Positions 47,801 through 55,676 of a stretch of 64,000 nt of DNA are shown here, piece by piece. The notes under the pieces are model-generated. The model saw only the letters and a list, made by a program, of their open reading frames with translations. It did not search any database and was not told the DNA's origin. Made by a program: the position numbers and the translations under genes. Source of the stretch: Streptococcus infantis SK970 (GTDB lineage: Bacteria; Bacillota; Bacilli; Lactobacillales; Streptococcaceae); NCBI GenBank assembly GCA_000223255.2, contig AFUT01000001.1:248001-312000 (forward strand), in the 5' to 3' direction. Each line of letters starts with the position of its first letter. Within the stretch, counting starts at the first letter, position 1.

Positions 47801-48602
47801 ACGTTACTACAAGTTTGATATTCCAGCTCGTATCAAAGAGACTGCCAAAGAAGGTGTAGATATTGAAAATACAGCTTCTCAAATCGTTCACCAATACGAT
47901 CCAACTAAGAAAACAGTTGAAAAACCAGAGAAACCAACTGAAAAACGTGTTGTTAATATTCCGGTTAAAGTTGAGTTCAGTTTCACTAAGAGATTAGAAG
48001 GCCGTGAATTGAAGGCTGGTGAATTTACTTTTGTACTGAAAGATAAGGATGGAAAAGTGATTGAAACTGTAAGCAATGATGCTGAAGGTAAAATCAAGTT
48101 CTCCGCCCTTGAATTCAAAAGTGGTGAAGAGGGTACACACCTCTATCACGTAGAAGAAGTAAAAGGTACTGAGACTGGTATGGAATACGATGGTATGGTT
48201 GCTACTGTAAATGTTACAGTAACCAAGGATGGAAAAGTGTTGACCCTAACAACACAAATGCCAGAAGATACCGAGTTCAATAACAAGGTGACACCACCGA
48301 CCCCGCCGGTAACGCCGCCAACCCCACCGGTGACACCACCGACCCCGCCGGTAACACCGCCGACCCCACCGGTAACACCACCAACCCCACCGGTAACACC
48401 ACCAACCCCACCGGTGACACCACCGACCCCACCGGTGACACCACCGACCCCGCCGGTAACGCCACCAACTCCTGAAAAACCTAAAGGTCGTGAGTTGCCA
48501 AATACTGGTGAAAAATCAACTACAGTTGTTGCGGCTATTGGTGCAGTTCTTGGACTATTTGGTCTTGGGTTGGTTACCAAACGTAAAGAAGATGAAGTTT
48601 AA
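41805..48602 (+). CDS. Giant LPxTG cell-wall adhesin with alternating pilin-type and AgI/II-like modules
   Basis: 2265 residues, AAAAGGAGAA site. YSIRK-type signal (RFSLRKYKVGVASVFLG), a Glu/Lys/Ser-rich low-complexity segment to about 150, and an unassigned N-terminal domain (about 160-610). Then pilin isopeptide-linkage modules (FTKKLEGRELKAGEFSFVLK) at about 617, 739, 1076, 1403, 1729 and 2057, each ending E(F)NN. Between them are four AgI/II C-domain-like modules starting FQPEKYVVSKEKYDITG at about 868, 1190, 1516 and 1843. Eight TPPTPPV-type repeats (2162-2217), LPNTG sorting signal, hydrophobic tail and RKEDE follow. Lys-Asn/Asp crosslinks would make a rigid, protease-resistant stalk. 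Ligand unknown. Confidence 0.9.
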   Translation: MIRKEQQRFSLRKYKVGVASVFLGTTLSFLMANGGAVQASELPTQPASEEKTELVKKDVRSEDSSKKEQDVVANVPTAELAEENKVEEAKPTSESKVEEAKSEASTSEKASEVKPASTKTEVANKETAKPVEKASEVKPSISEGDKPRVRSRRATTETGASVDHNTIPVSVSTYLKDGETVDPAITNPNGAKVESQTVPSGYARKEGDYYTYAVWDLTEFNNRYGTKYYARAYKRFDESTDTTVELIDKTTGNVVETKTVTATSGVQKFTTTTTASNSQLTFQVDYKKGTFGRGRAIQPFIQNGFEVGKSITDLVAAGHQLTPAEQTLFTAVYNARTTTDIQNVVEPAYNGRTITDSNAKIPVTINKTTYYKVVDKNNPTFNANKTDKTVQDYKENGNEVELARYTLKAEEGQSFTASGERQFDGYKLYQTADANDKSGYVSRPYTVGTKFIDADRYGIKRIKEVVGEDGSVVIRIYLLDPRQQSKRSNGSLSTDGYMLLAETKPIKPAEWNSQELVVKKSPLYTIAHTVTDPKTGAKTNYPNGKEVPFDFQRASGYTPYHTVFVPFLGDRIGHGSANSQLERGTTGIGTNVDLLNTLTPYKQPVYYYVKQEPVEVTPEVEKQLEGRALVDGEFTFKLTEEKSCPDKYEETVTNKDGKATFSKLTFNEVGTYKYKITEQKGSDTNVDYDAMTVTMTVIVTENAQGDLQAAVKYSSEGGYSASNDDKIFNNYVVSPVVTKFDFTKKLAGRELKAGEFSFVLKDAAGHEVETVKNDAAGNVTFSELSFDNTKVGTHTYTVEEVIPADKEFGMTYDQMKATVTVEVAKNGHSLTTVTNVTSTGGKDANGKATDGTADKEFNNKVTPPETPEFQPEKFVVSKEKYDITGNKLMDDDDELINEYTETNADPYVDKTTNNEPENLNTKTVKRGSKLVYQVWLDTTKFTEANNIQYVGVSDTYDADKLDVNAADIKAYDSVTGAEVTNKFDIKVENGKITATSKDEFIKDKVNAPVIDTTKFEFERYYKFDIPATVKENVAAGDDIENTANQIVHVYNPVSKTVEKPEKPTQKRVNTVPITVDLKFTKKLEGRELQANEFEFVLKKDGVEVEHVKNDAAGKIVFKSLEFGRDDLGKTYNYTVEETPGTDATVKYDTMVATVKVVVSHDGTAKAIVANVTDAADKEFNNTVTPPEEPKFQPEKYVVSKEKYDITGDKLVDDDRELADKYADTNANPYADDAANNEAENLNTKTVERGSKLVYQVWLDTTKFDAANKDNIQTVGISDNYDKAKLNLNAADIKAYDSVTGAEVTDKFDIAVNNGVITANLKAGFTKSLGDAENTQVIDTTKFEFGRYYKFDIPTTVKDDVVAGADIENTAAQVVNYYNPTTKKVEKPEKPTEKRVNSVPIEVEFNFTKKLEGRELKAGEFSFVLKDSKGTEIETVQNDKDGKVKFTKLEFTKAQVGTHKYTVEEVKGSDATVTYDSMKAEVTVVVEHNGKAKALVKTVTDAPDKEFNNVVTPPEEPKFQPEKYVVSEEKFDITGDKLLDDDSELTDKYGETNTNPYVDKTDNNEAENLNTKTVKRGDKLVYQVWLDTTEFDANNKDNIQSVSISDDFDETKVDVDASAIKAYDSVTGDDVTDKFDIKIENGVMTATLKAGFTKSLGDAENTQIIDTTKFEFGRYYKFDIPATVKTDVEGGVDIENTAAQVVNYYNPTTKKVEKPEKPTEKRVNSVPIEVEFNFTKKLEGRELKAGEFSFVLKDSKGTEIETVQNDKDGKVKFAKLEFTKAQVGTHKYTVEEVKGSDTTVTYDTMKAEITVEVEHNGKSKALVKTVTDAPDTEFNNTVTPPEEPKFQPEKYVVNTEKFDITGNKLVDDDKELTDKYAETNANPYADKTDNNEAENLNTKTVKRGAKLVYQVWLDTTKFDANNKDNIQSVSISDDFDETKVDVDASAIKAYDSVTGEDVTAKFDISIVDGVINATSKAELTKSLGDAENTQVIDTAKLAFGRYYKFDIPARIKETAKEGVDIENTASQIVHQYDPTKKTVEKPEKPTEKRVVNIPVKVEFSFTKRLEGRELKAGEFTFVLKDKDGKVIETVSNDAEGKIKFSALEFKSGEEGTHLYHVEEVKGTETGMEYDGMVATVNVTVTKDGKVLTLTTQMPEDTEFNNKVTPPTPPVTPPTPPVTPPTPPVTPPTPPVTPPTPPVTPPTPPVTPPTPPVTPPTPPVTPPTPEKPKGRELPNTGEKSTTVVAAIGAVLGLFGLGLVTKRKEDEV
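44406..47970 (+). repeat. Near-identical ~980-bp tandem modules in the giant adhesin
   Basis: Each unit combines one AgI/II-like and one pilin-type module; starts are near 44406, 45372, 46352 and 47333 (spacing about 966, 980 and 981 bp). The copies starting 46009 and 46989 are almost identical at DNA level. Such arrays expand and contract by recombination and are easily collapsed in assembly. Confidence 0.85.
48288..48475 (+). repeat. 21-bp PPTPPVT repeats
   Basis: Eight full 21-bp units (GTG/GTA ACN CCN CCN ACC CCN CCG) plus a partial unit. They encode the Pro/Thr/Val wall-spanning linker and are strikingly GC-rich for this genome. Reverse-strand ORFs across it are artefacts of the repeat. 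Confidence 0.9.
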
Positions 48603-48665
48603 ACGAATACCTTTTAAGATTGGTTAAGTTTCTGATTCTTATTCTTATTCTTATTCAAGAAAATG

Positions 48666-48694
48666 GAGAGGGCTTAATTGCTCTCTCTTTTTTG
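48666..48694 (+). terminator. Giant adhesin terminator
   Basis: GAGAG / CTCTC stem with a nine-base loop and T run, preceded by four TTCTTA-type hexamer repeats. Confidence 0.75.
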
Positions 48695-48768
48695 ATTCAT
48701 TCATTCTTTCTATTTCATTATGGATTCAAGTAAATAAAATCTCTTCTTAAAAAATAAACCGTTTTCAC

Positions 48769-48797
48769 TTGACAAAAATTGGTCTATACCATATAAT
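48769..48797 (+). promoter_or_regulatory. nagB promoter overlapping NagR-type operator
   Basis: TTGACA (48769) and TATAAT (48792), 17-bp spacer. The spacer contains ATTGGTCTATACCAT (48778-48792), a palindrome of the GntR/NagR (dre-like) type, so amino-sugar signals probably relieve repression of nagB. Confidence 0.8.
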
Positions 48798-48824
48798 AAA
48801 ATAAAGAATATGGAGGACAAAATT

Positions 48825-49532
48825 ATGAAAGTTATTCAAGTGGAAAATCCAATTGAGGGTGGAAAAGTTGCTTTTGATATCTTAAAAGAAAAATTAGCAA
48901 ATGGTGCTAAAACACTGGGTCTTGCGACAGGAAGCAGCCCTCTCGAGTTTTATCAACAAATCGTTGAGAGTGACCTTGATTTTTCAAGCCTAACAAGTGT
49001 GAACCTAGATGAATACGTAGGACTTGATGGGGATAACCCTCAATCTTACCGTTACTTCATGCAAGAACATCTATTTAATAAAAAGACATTTAAGGAAAGT
49101 TTTTTACCTCATGGTGTCAAAGATAATGCAGAAGAAGAAGTAGAACGCTATAATCAAATTCTTGCTGCTCATCCAGTTGATTTGCAAATTTTGGGAATTG
49201 GTCGAAATGGTCACATCGGCTTTAATGAACCAGGAACTCCATTTGATAGTCAAACGCATCTTGTAGATCTTGATCAGTCTACTATTGAAGCAAATGCTCG
49301 CTTCTTTGATAAGATTGAAGATGTCCCAACACAGGCTATCTCAATGGGCATTAAGAACATTTTAGACGCTAAGTCTATCCTTCTATTTGCTTATGGAGAG
49401 TCAAAAGCAGAAGCTATCGCTGGAACTGTTGAAGGTCCTGTGACAGAAAGTCTTCCAGCAAGTAGTTTACAAAACCATCCAGATGTAACTATTATTGCGG
49501 ATGCTGGAGCACTTAGTTTATTAAAGAAATAA
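48825..49532 (+). CDS. nagB: Glucosamine-6-phosphate deaminase
   Basis: 235 residues from the ATG at 48825 (TGGAGG site; a longer frame starts inside the promoter leader). [24 protein letters not shown] and [16 protein letters not shown] (catalytic His and Asp residues) are family hallmarks. It converts GlcN6P to fructose-6P and ammonia when amino sugars are the carbon source. Confidence 0.97.
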   Translation: MKVIQVENPIEGGKVAFDILKEKLANGAKTLGLATGSSPLEFYQQIVESDLDFSSLTSVNLDEYVGLDGDNPQSYRYFMQEHLFNKKTFKESFLPHGVKDNAEEEVERYNQILAAHPVDLQILGIGRNGHIGFNEPGTPFDSQTHLVDLDQSTIEANARFFDKIEDVPTQAISMGIKNILDAKSILLFAYGESKAEAIAGTVEGPVTESLPASSLQNHPDVTIIADAGALSLLKK

Positions 49533-49547
49533 TTCTCATAAAAATGA

Positions 49548-49574
49548 AAACCATTCGAAAATTTTCGAATGGTT
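49548..49574. terminator. nagB terminator
   Basis: Perfect palindrome AAACCATTCGAAAATTTTCGAATGGTTT. Confidence 0.85.
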
Positions 49575-49820
49575 TATAAATTTACACTATCAAAGATTTG
49601 AATTATCGCTCTTTTTATGTTTCGTAATTTCAAAAAAATGTATGCTATAAAAGCAAGAATTCAAAAAATTTCAAAAATTTAAGATTTTAGCAAAAGCATG
49701 TTAAATTAAGGGGGTTTCGCCCTCGATTTCTTTGACTTTAAGGCTGAATTATAGTACTATAATGCTGAGTTGGTTAATAATTCAATATATTCAAAAAATA
49801 AGGAAAGAAGGAAATATTTA

Positions 49821-52545
49821 ATGGTGAAAAAATTAAAGAGAAAGCCGTTTTTAATATTTTTTGTATCAGTTCTGACCTTCTTGAGCGCGTTCTTCTTATC
49901 AACCAATGTCGCTTATGCAGATGGGAAAGAATTAACGGGTGTAGTAACTGATATAAGTGTCCTCAACATGTCGGATTCCAAATTGGAACCGAATGCAGAC
50001 GGTACTTATCAGATTATTACCAATCGTTCAGTTCTTTGTTCAATTTGACCTCAAGCAATATGATGGTAAATTGGCCAATGGCGATTACTTTGATGTAGAT
50101 ATTCCTACACCGGTAACTGTCTATAATGGAACAACTGAATTATTCGATAAGGGAACAAAAGTTAATATCGGTACAGTAGTTGTTACTGCTAATGGTGATA
50201 ACCAAGGTGGTAAGGCACGTGTTACTTTGAAGAACCTTGATGAGTTCCAAGCTAAAACAGGCGGGGATATCGTTAAAGGCGTGAAAGGAAATTATGCAAT
50301 TACTTTCTTGTTCAAGAGTGACCAAACAGCAACACCACTAACTTTTGAAAACAAGGGTGTTGGTAAAACAATCACACATACCTTTACATCTAAGACAGTT
50401 GACAGCAAGCAAGAAGGTTTCGAAAACTATGCTAAGGTCGGTAACGACGTAGAAAGTAAGGAATGGACTTCAGAAAAATTAGCTGCAATTGGTTCAGTAG
50501 GTAAAGGAGACATATACTCTCCATGGAGAATCCGTGTCAATACAGGAAGACAAGACTATGGTAAGAACTTAGTATTGAACGACTTCCTTCCAAATACAGC
50601 TGAGTTTGCTCCTATCCAGTATATCCCTGAGTCATTGGTAGTTTATTCTTCAGCTACATTGAACGATGGTACTTCTCAAGTTCCGTCTGATGCTAAGAAG
50701 ATGGTAGAAGGTACTGACTATACTGTAGCTTGGAATGAGAACTATACTCAGTTCAACCTTATCTTTGCAGATGGATCTAAATCATACTGGGTTGAGTACC
50801 ATACAACTACACCTGGTGACGGTAGAAAAGTTCAAAACGTTATCCAGTTGACTACAGCAGATGGAACTGCACTTACTCAACGTAGTAATCGTACAAACTT
50901 AGATTTTCAAGCTGAACGTGTATCTCTTGTAAAAGGACAAATCGAAGCTTCTACAGCCTTCAAGATTAAGATCAACAAGACAAATGCCTTCACATTGGTT
51001 CCAGTTGCAGGCGCAGTTTATACTGTTAAGTCAGAAGACGGAACTATCTCTAGCGAATTGACTACAAATGAAAAAGGTGAGGCAATCTCCGATGAGTTTG
51101 ATCAGAAATATGTGGGTAAGACATTTATCATCAAAGAGAAAACAGCTCCTGCTGGATATACTCTTGATGAAAAAGAATACAAGGTAACTCTTGGAGCTGA
51201 AGGTTCTAAGATTAACATTCAAGACGAACCAATCGCAGCTGATTTCTCAATTACTGCTAAGAAAGTCATTGCTGGAAATCGTCCAGTAGCTTTGAAAGAT
51301 GGTGAGTTCAAGTTTGATTTGTACAATGCAAATAACTTGACTACTCCAATTGCTTCAACAACAAACAAAGCAGATGGAAGCATCACATTTGAAGGTTTGA
51401 AAGCTAAAGGTCCTGGTACCTACAACTATGTCATCAAAGAAAATACTAAAACAAAAGTTCCCGGTATCACATTTGATGAAAACTCATACGAAGTAACAGT
51501 CGTTGTTAAAGCTGAAGGTGGAACACTTAAAGCCGAGGTTACAACTCAAGCACCTACATTAACAAATACATATGAGCCATCACCTGCTCGTGCTACATTC
51601 AAAGCAACTAAAGAATTAGTTGGTAAAGAACTTGCTAATGAACAATTTGAATTTGAATTGAGCGAAGGTGGTAACGTCATTGCAACGTCTTCAAATGGTA
51701 AGACAGTCAATGGTGTCGAAGCAGCAACAAATGAAGTAGTCTTCTCAGTTCTCTACACTGAAGCAGGAGACCACGAATATACAATTACAGAAAAAGCTGG
51801 TACAGAAGAAGGAGTTACATACTCTAAAGAAAGCTATACAGTTCATGTTAAAGTTGTAGATAATGGCGAAGGGAAACTAGTTGCAACTGTTAAAGAAGCT
51901 GATGAAGTTCGTAAGTTCACAAACACTTATGTGACTACAACCACAACTACAACCACAACGACAGAAGAGCCAACGACTACTTCAACAACGACAACAATGA
52001 CAGAAGAGCCAACGACTACTTCAACAACGACAACAACAGAAGAGCCAAGCACTACTTCAACGACAATAACCACAACGTTAGAAGAGCCAACGACTACTTC
52101 AACGACAACGACAGAAGAGCCAAGCACTACTTCAACGACAACGACAGAAGAGCCAAGCACTACTTCAACGACAACCACGACAGAAGAGCCAACGACTACT
52201 TCAACGACAACGACAGAAGAGCCAACGACTACTTCAACGACAACAATGACAGAAGAGCCAAGCACTACTTCAACAACTACAACAACAGAAGAGCCAACGA
52301 CTACTTCAACGACAACCACGACAGAAGAGCCAACGACTACTTCAACAACGACAACGACAGAAGAGCCAACCACAACAGAAGCTCCAACAACGACTGAAGC
52401 CCCAACTACAGCAGAAGCTCCAACAACGACTGAAAACAAACCAGGACTTCCAAATACTGGTGAGGCTACAAGCCTAGTACTTGTATTGGCTGGTGTGGTA
52501 ATCATGTCAGGAATAGTTGTTATGAAACGTAAATTTACTAAATAA
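49821..52545 (+). pseudogene. Thr-rich LPxTG cell-wall adhesin, one-base frameshift near N-terminus
   Basis: ATG at 49821 (GAAGGAAAT site) starts a signal peptide (KRKPFLIFFVSVLTFLSAFFLSTNVAYA). The frame breaks near 50031: one extra base after ITNRS; removing it gives FFVQFDLKQYDGKL and a 907-residue protein. An Ig-like adhesive head (to about 370) is followed by a Cna-B domain (KINKTNAFTLVPVAGAVYTV), two pilin isopeptide modules (ITAKKVIAGNRPVALKDGEF ... LTNTYEP and FKATKELVGKELANEQFEF ... FTNTY), then 11 Thr-rich repeats (EEPTTTSTTTT) as a stalk, and LPNTG with hydrophobic tail and KRKFTK. It is a paralogue of the adhesin at 20560-22144. Probably O-glycosylated; ligand unknown. Confidence 0.87.
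51949..52432 (+). repeat. Thr-rich tandem repeats (EEPTTTSTTTT)
   Basis: About 11 units of 33-42 bp encoding EEP(T/S)TTSTTTT followed by TTTEAP-type units. Different units carry insertion or deletion of ACA/ACG codons, so length variation by slippage is expected. The reverse-strand Val-rich ORF is an artefact. Confidence 0.85.
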
Positions 52546-52572
52546 TGATTTTTAGAAAATCTACACTATCTT

Positions 52573-52597
52573 AAAGAGAGCCGAAAGGCTCTCTTTT
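52573..52597 (+). terminator. Thr-rich adhesin terminator
   Basis: AAAGAGAGCC / GGCTCTCTTT stem with GAAA tetraloop-like loop and T run. Confidence 0.9.
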
Positions 52598-52710
52598 AAA
52601 TTTAATGAGTGTATATAAATCTTCCTACTTAATAAATTATTTTTATAAAAAAGTAATAAAAGCAAGTTTGAAATTAATAGTGAAAATTCATGGAATAAAG
52701 CATTTTAGTC

Positions 52711-52739
52711 TTGACAAATAGCTCTTATCCATGTAAAAT
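52711..52739 (+). promoter_or_regulatory. rpsU promoter
   Basis: TTGACA (52711) and TAAAAT (52734) with 17-bp spacing. Confidence 0.75.
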
Positions 52740-52773
52740 AGAATAGATCTTGAACTTGAAGGGAGTGAAAAAA

Positions 52774-52950
52774 ATGTCTAAAACAGTAGTACGTAAGAAT
52801 GAATCTCTTGACGATGCACTTCGTCGTTTCAAACGTGCGGTTACTAAAGCTGGTACTCTTCAAGAAACACGCAAACGTGAATTCTATGAAAAACCTTCTG
52901 TAAAACGTAAACGTAAATCAGAAGCAGCTCGTAAACGTAAAAAATTCTAA
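52774..52950 (+). CDS. rpsU: 30S ribosomal protein S21
   Basis: 58 residues from the ATG at 52774 ([20 protein letters not shown]), with the Arg/Lys-rich tail typical of S21; the upstream Met is inside the leader. It assists translation initiation on the 30S platform. Monocistronic, ended by the hairpin at 52961. Confidence 0.96.
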
Positions 52951-52960
52951 TTTGAAATGA

Positions 52961-52990
52961 AAGGCTAGACTTGTCTAGTCTTTTTCTTTT
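52961..52990 (+). terminator. rpsU terminator
   Basis: AAGGCTAGAC / GTCTAGTCTT stem and T run. Confidence 0.85.
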
Positions 52991-53080
52991 TCAAATAAAT
53001 ACCATAAACACTGTAAAAAATATAAACTTCCAGCTACAATCTGATATAATAGTAAGAGAACTCGATTTAAGGAGAAATAT

Positions 53081-54016
53081 ATGTCGGTTTCAGTAAAAGA
53101 AGTAATTGAGAAGCTTAGATTAGACATTGTCTATGGGGAGCCTGAATTACTTGAAAAGGAAATTAATACTGCAGATATAACGCGACCTGGTCTCGAAATG
53201 ACAGGCTATTTTGATTACTATACTCCAGAGCGTATTCAATTGTTGGGGATGAAGGAATGGTCTTATCTGATCAGTATGTCTTCTCACAACCGTTATACTG
53301 TTTTGAAAAAAATGTTCCTACCAGAAACACCAGCAGTTATTGTTGCGCGAGGTCTAGTTGTTCCTGAGGAAATGTTAAAGGCAGCTAGAGAATGTAAAAT
53401 CGCAATTTTAACAAGTCGCACAGCTACAAGTCGTCTTTCTGGAGAACTGTCTAGTTATCTGGACTCCCGCTTAGCTGAACGTGCAAGCGTGCATGGTGTT
53501 CTAATGGATATCTATGGTATGGGTGTTCTCATTCAAGGTGATAGTGGTATTGGTAAGAGTGAGACTGGTCTTGAGCTTGTAAAACGTGGACATCGTTTAG
53601 TCGCAGATGATCGTGTAGATATCTATTCTAAGGACGAGATGACACTTTGGGGTGAGCCAGCAGAAATCTTGAAACATTTGTTAGAAATCCGCGGAGTGGG
53701 TATCATTGACGTCATGAGCCTTTATGGAGCTAGTGCTGTTAAGGATTCTTCACAGGTTCAGTTGGCTGTCTATCTAGAAAATTACGATACAGATAAGGTC
53801 TTTGACCGTTTGGGGAATAATGCGGAAGAATTGGAAATCTCAGGTGTTTCTATTCCACGTATTCGTATCCCAGTAAAAACAGGACGTAATATCTCTGTCG
53901 TTATCGAAGCAGCTGCCATGAATTATCGTTCAAAGGAAATGGGCTTTGATGCGACACGCCTCTTTGAAGAACGATTGACAAAACTAATTGAAAGGAACGA
54001 GATGAAGAATGATTGA
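53081..54016 (+). CDS. hprK: HPr kinase/phosphorylase
   Basis: 311 residues. P-loop [11 protein letters not shown] near residue 152; HprK signature near 200-240 ([17 protein letters not shown]; catalytic His-Asp region). It phosphorylates HPr on Ser46 and so governs carbon catabolite repression through CcpA. Overlaps lgt by 8 bp; first gene of a four-gene operon. Confidence 0.97.
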   Translation: MSVSVKEVIEKLRLDIVYGEPELLEKEINTADITRPGLEMTGYFDYYTPERIQLLGMKEWSYLISMSSHNRYTVLKKMFLPETPAVIVARGLVVPEEMLKAARECKIAILTSRTATSRLSGELSSYLDSRLAERASVHGVLMDIYGMGVLIQGDSGIGKSETGLELVKRGHRLVADDRVDIYSKDEMTLWGEPAEILKHLLEIRGVGIIDVMSLYGASAVKDSSQVQLAVYLENYDTDKVFDRLGNNAEELEISGVSIPRIRIPVKTGRNISVVIEAAAMNYRSKEMGFDATRLFEERLTKLIERNEMKND

Positions 54017-54797
54017 TCCAGTTGCTTTTCAAATAGGTCCATTTGCCATTAGATGGTATGCGCTTTGTATCGTTTCAGGTCTTATTTTAGCAGTATATCT
54101 CGCAAGTAAAGAAGCACCAAAAAAGAACATCTTATCCGATGATATTTTAGACTTTATCTTAATTGCCTTTCCTTTAGCCATCATTGGTGCTCGACTTTAT
54201 TATGTCATTTTTAGATTTGACTACTATAGTCAGCACATGGGAGAGATTTTTGCCATTTGGAACGGAGGTCTTGCGATTTACGGTGGTTTAATCACAGGTG
54301 CCATCGTACTCTATTTCTTTGCTGATCGTAGATTAATAAATACTTGGGATTTTTTGGATATTGCTGCTCCAAGCGTTATGATTGCGCAGAGTCTAGGACG
54401 TTGGGGTAATTTCTTTAACCAAGAAGCATACGGAGCAGCCGTTGAAAATCTTGACTACTTACCTGGTTTTATTAAGAACCAGATGTATATTGATGGTTCT
54501 TATCGTCAACCAACCTTCCTATACGAATCTATCTGGAACCTGATTGGTTTTGCTTTAATTATTATTTTTAGACGCCGATTAAATGGTATTCGTCGTGGAC
54601 ATATCACAGCCTTTTACTTAATTTGGTATGGTTTTGGACGTATGATTATTGAGGGTATGCGTACAGATAGTCTCATGTTCTTTGGACTTCGAGTGTCTCA
54701 ATGGTTGTCTGTTCTTCTAATTGGACTTGGAATTTATATTATCGTTTATCAAAATCGAAAAAAAGCACCATTTTATAATGTGAAAAAGGAGAATTAA
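54009..54797 (+). CDS. lgt: Prolipoprotein diacylglyceryl transferase
   Basis: 262 residues, seven membrane helices. [13 protein letters not shown] is the Lgt signature (near 140). It adds diacylglycerol to the Cys of prolipoproteins such as SlrA and PstS. Overlap with hprK implies coupled translation. Confidence 0.96.
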   Translation: MIDPVAFQIGPFAIRWYALCIVSGLILAVYLASKEAPKKNILSDDILDFILIAFPLAIIGARLYYVIFRFDYYSQHMGEIFAIWNGGLAIYGGLITGAIVLYFFADRRLINTWDFLDIAAPSVMIAQSLGRWGNFFNQEAYGAAVENLDYLPGFIKNQMYIDGSYRQPTFLYESIWNLIGFALIIIFRRRLNGIRRGHITAFYLIWYGFGRMIIEGMRTDSLMFFGLRVSQWLSVLLIGLGIYIIVYQNRKKAPFYNVKKEN

Positions 54798-54798
54798 A

Positions 54799-55203
54799 AT
54801 GTTAGAAGTTGCTTATATTATTGTGGCTATTGCCTTGGTTGTATTCTTAGTTTATCTGATTATTACCCTTCAAAAAGTTGGACGTGTAATCGATGAAACA
54901 GAAAATACTGTTAAAACGCTAACTTCAGATGTGAATGTCACTCTACATCACACAAACGAACTGCTTGCAAAGGTCAATGTTCTTGCTGATGATATCAATG
55001 TCAAAGTTGCAACCATTGATCCACTCTTTACAGCAGTTGCAGACCTATCTGTTTCTGTCTCTGACTTAAATGAGCAGGCTCGTGTCTTGAGTAAAAAAGC
55101 ATCATCTGCTGGTTCAAAAACATTAAAGACTAGTGCAGGTTTATCTGCCGTTCGTTTTGCAAGTAAATTTTTTAAAAATAAAAAGGAGATAACTCATGGG
55201 TAA
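54799..55203 (+). CDS. DUF948 membrane-anchored protein
   Basis: 134 residues: one N-terminal membrane helix (VAYIIVAIALVVFLVYLIITL) then a long coiled coil (TVKTLTSDVNVTLHHTNELLAKVN), matching DUF948 general-stress-type proteins. Function unknown. One bp after lgt; overlaps the YtxH gene by 8 bp. Confidence 0.88.
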   Translation: MLEVAYIIVAIALVVFLVYLIITLQKVGRVIDETENTVKTLTSDVNVTLHHTNELLAKVNVLADDINVKVATIDPLFTAVADLSVSVSDLNEQARVLSKKASSAGSKTLKTSAGLSAVRFASKFFKNKKEITHG

Positions 55204-55591
55204 ATTATCATCAATCCTTTTAGGGACTGTTTCAGGTGTGGCTGTTGCCTTATTCCTAACAAGTGAAAAAGGGAAACGTGTGACTAGTCAGGCACAAGAC
55301 TTTATTGACGATCTGAGAGAAGATCCAGAATATGCTAAGGAACAAGCTCTTGAAAAATTGACAGAAGTCAAAGATCAAACCAGAGATTTTGTTCTAAAGA
55401 CAAAAGAACAAGTAGAATCAGGCGAAATTACCTTTGATTCAGTTCTTGAAAAATCTAAATCTTTAGCTCAACAAGCGACTGAAGCTTCGAAAGAAACCTT
55501 GAACAGTCTTAAGGAACAATTGGAAGAAAAAGTAGTTGTTGAAGACCAAGAAGATGGTCAAGAAATTGTCATCGAAATCGAAGAAGACTAA
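55196..55591 (+). CDS. YtxH-domain protein
   Basis: 131 residues: short N-terminal membrane/signal-anchor segment (SSILLGTVSGVAVALFL), KGKRVTSQAQDFIDDL and an acidic helical tail. YtxH-like proteins are stress-associated and of unknown function. Conserved partner of the DUF948 gene. Confidence 0.85.
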   Translation: MGKLSSILLGTVSGVAVALFLTSEKGKRVTSQAQDFIDDLREDPEYAKEQALEKLTEVKDQTRDFVLKTKEQVESGEITFDSVLEKSKSLAQQATEASKETLNSLKEQLEEKVVVEDQEDGQEIVIEIEED

Positions 55592-55596
55592 AATAG

Positions 55597-55643
55597 AATC
55601 ACTATTCTTGATTTTCTAAAGAATCAGGAATGGTGATTTTTTT
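55597..55643 (+). terminator. Terminator of hprK-lgt operon
   Basis: AATCACTATTC ... GAATGGTGATTTTTTT with inner TTGATTTTCTAAAGAATCA pairing. Confidence 0.85.
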
Positions 55644-55676
55644 CTTGAGGGAAGTCTTTGTGGTATAATAAATACT

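Noticed and set aside
48146..48580. Reverse-strand ORF rich in Gly/Val across the PPTPPVT repeats
   Set aside because: It exists only because the 21-bp repeat has no stop codons in antisense; no ribosome site and no independent conservation.
48615..48632. CiaR-type TTTAAG direct repeat after the giant adhesin
   Set aside because: The second half-site does not match at the 5-bp spacing and no -10 box follows, so a csRNA promoter is unlikely.
51927..52505. Reverse-strand Val-rich ORF across the Thr-rich repeats
   Set aside because: Antisense of the low-complexity ACN/GAA repeats in the adhesin gene.
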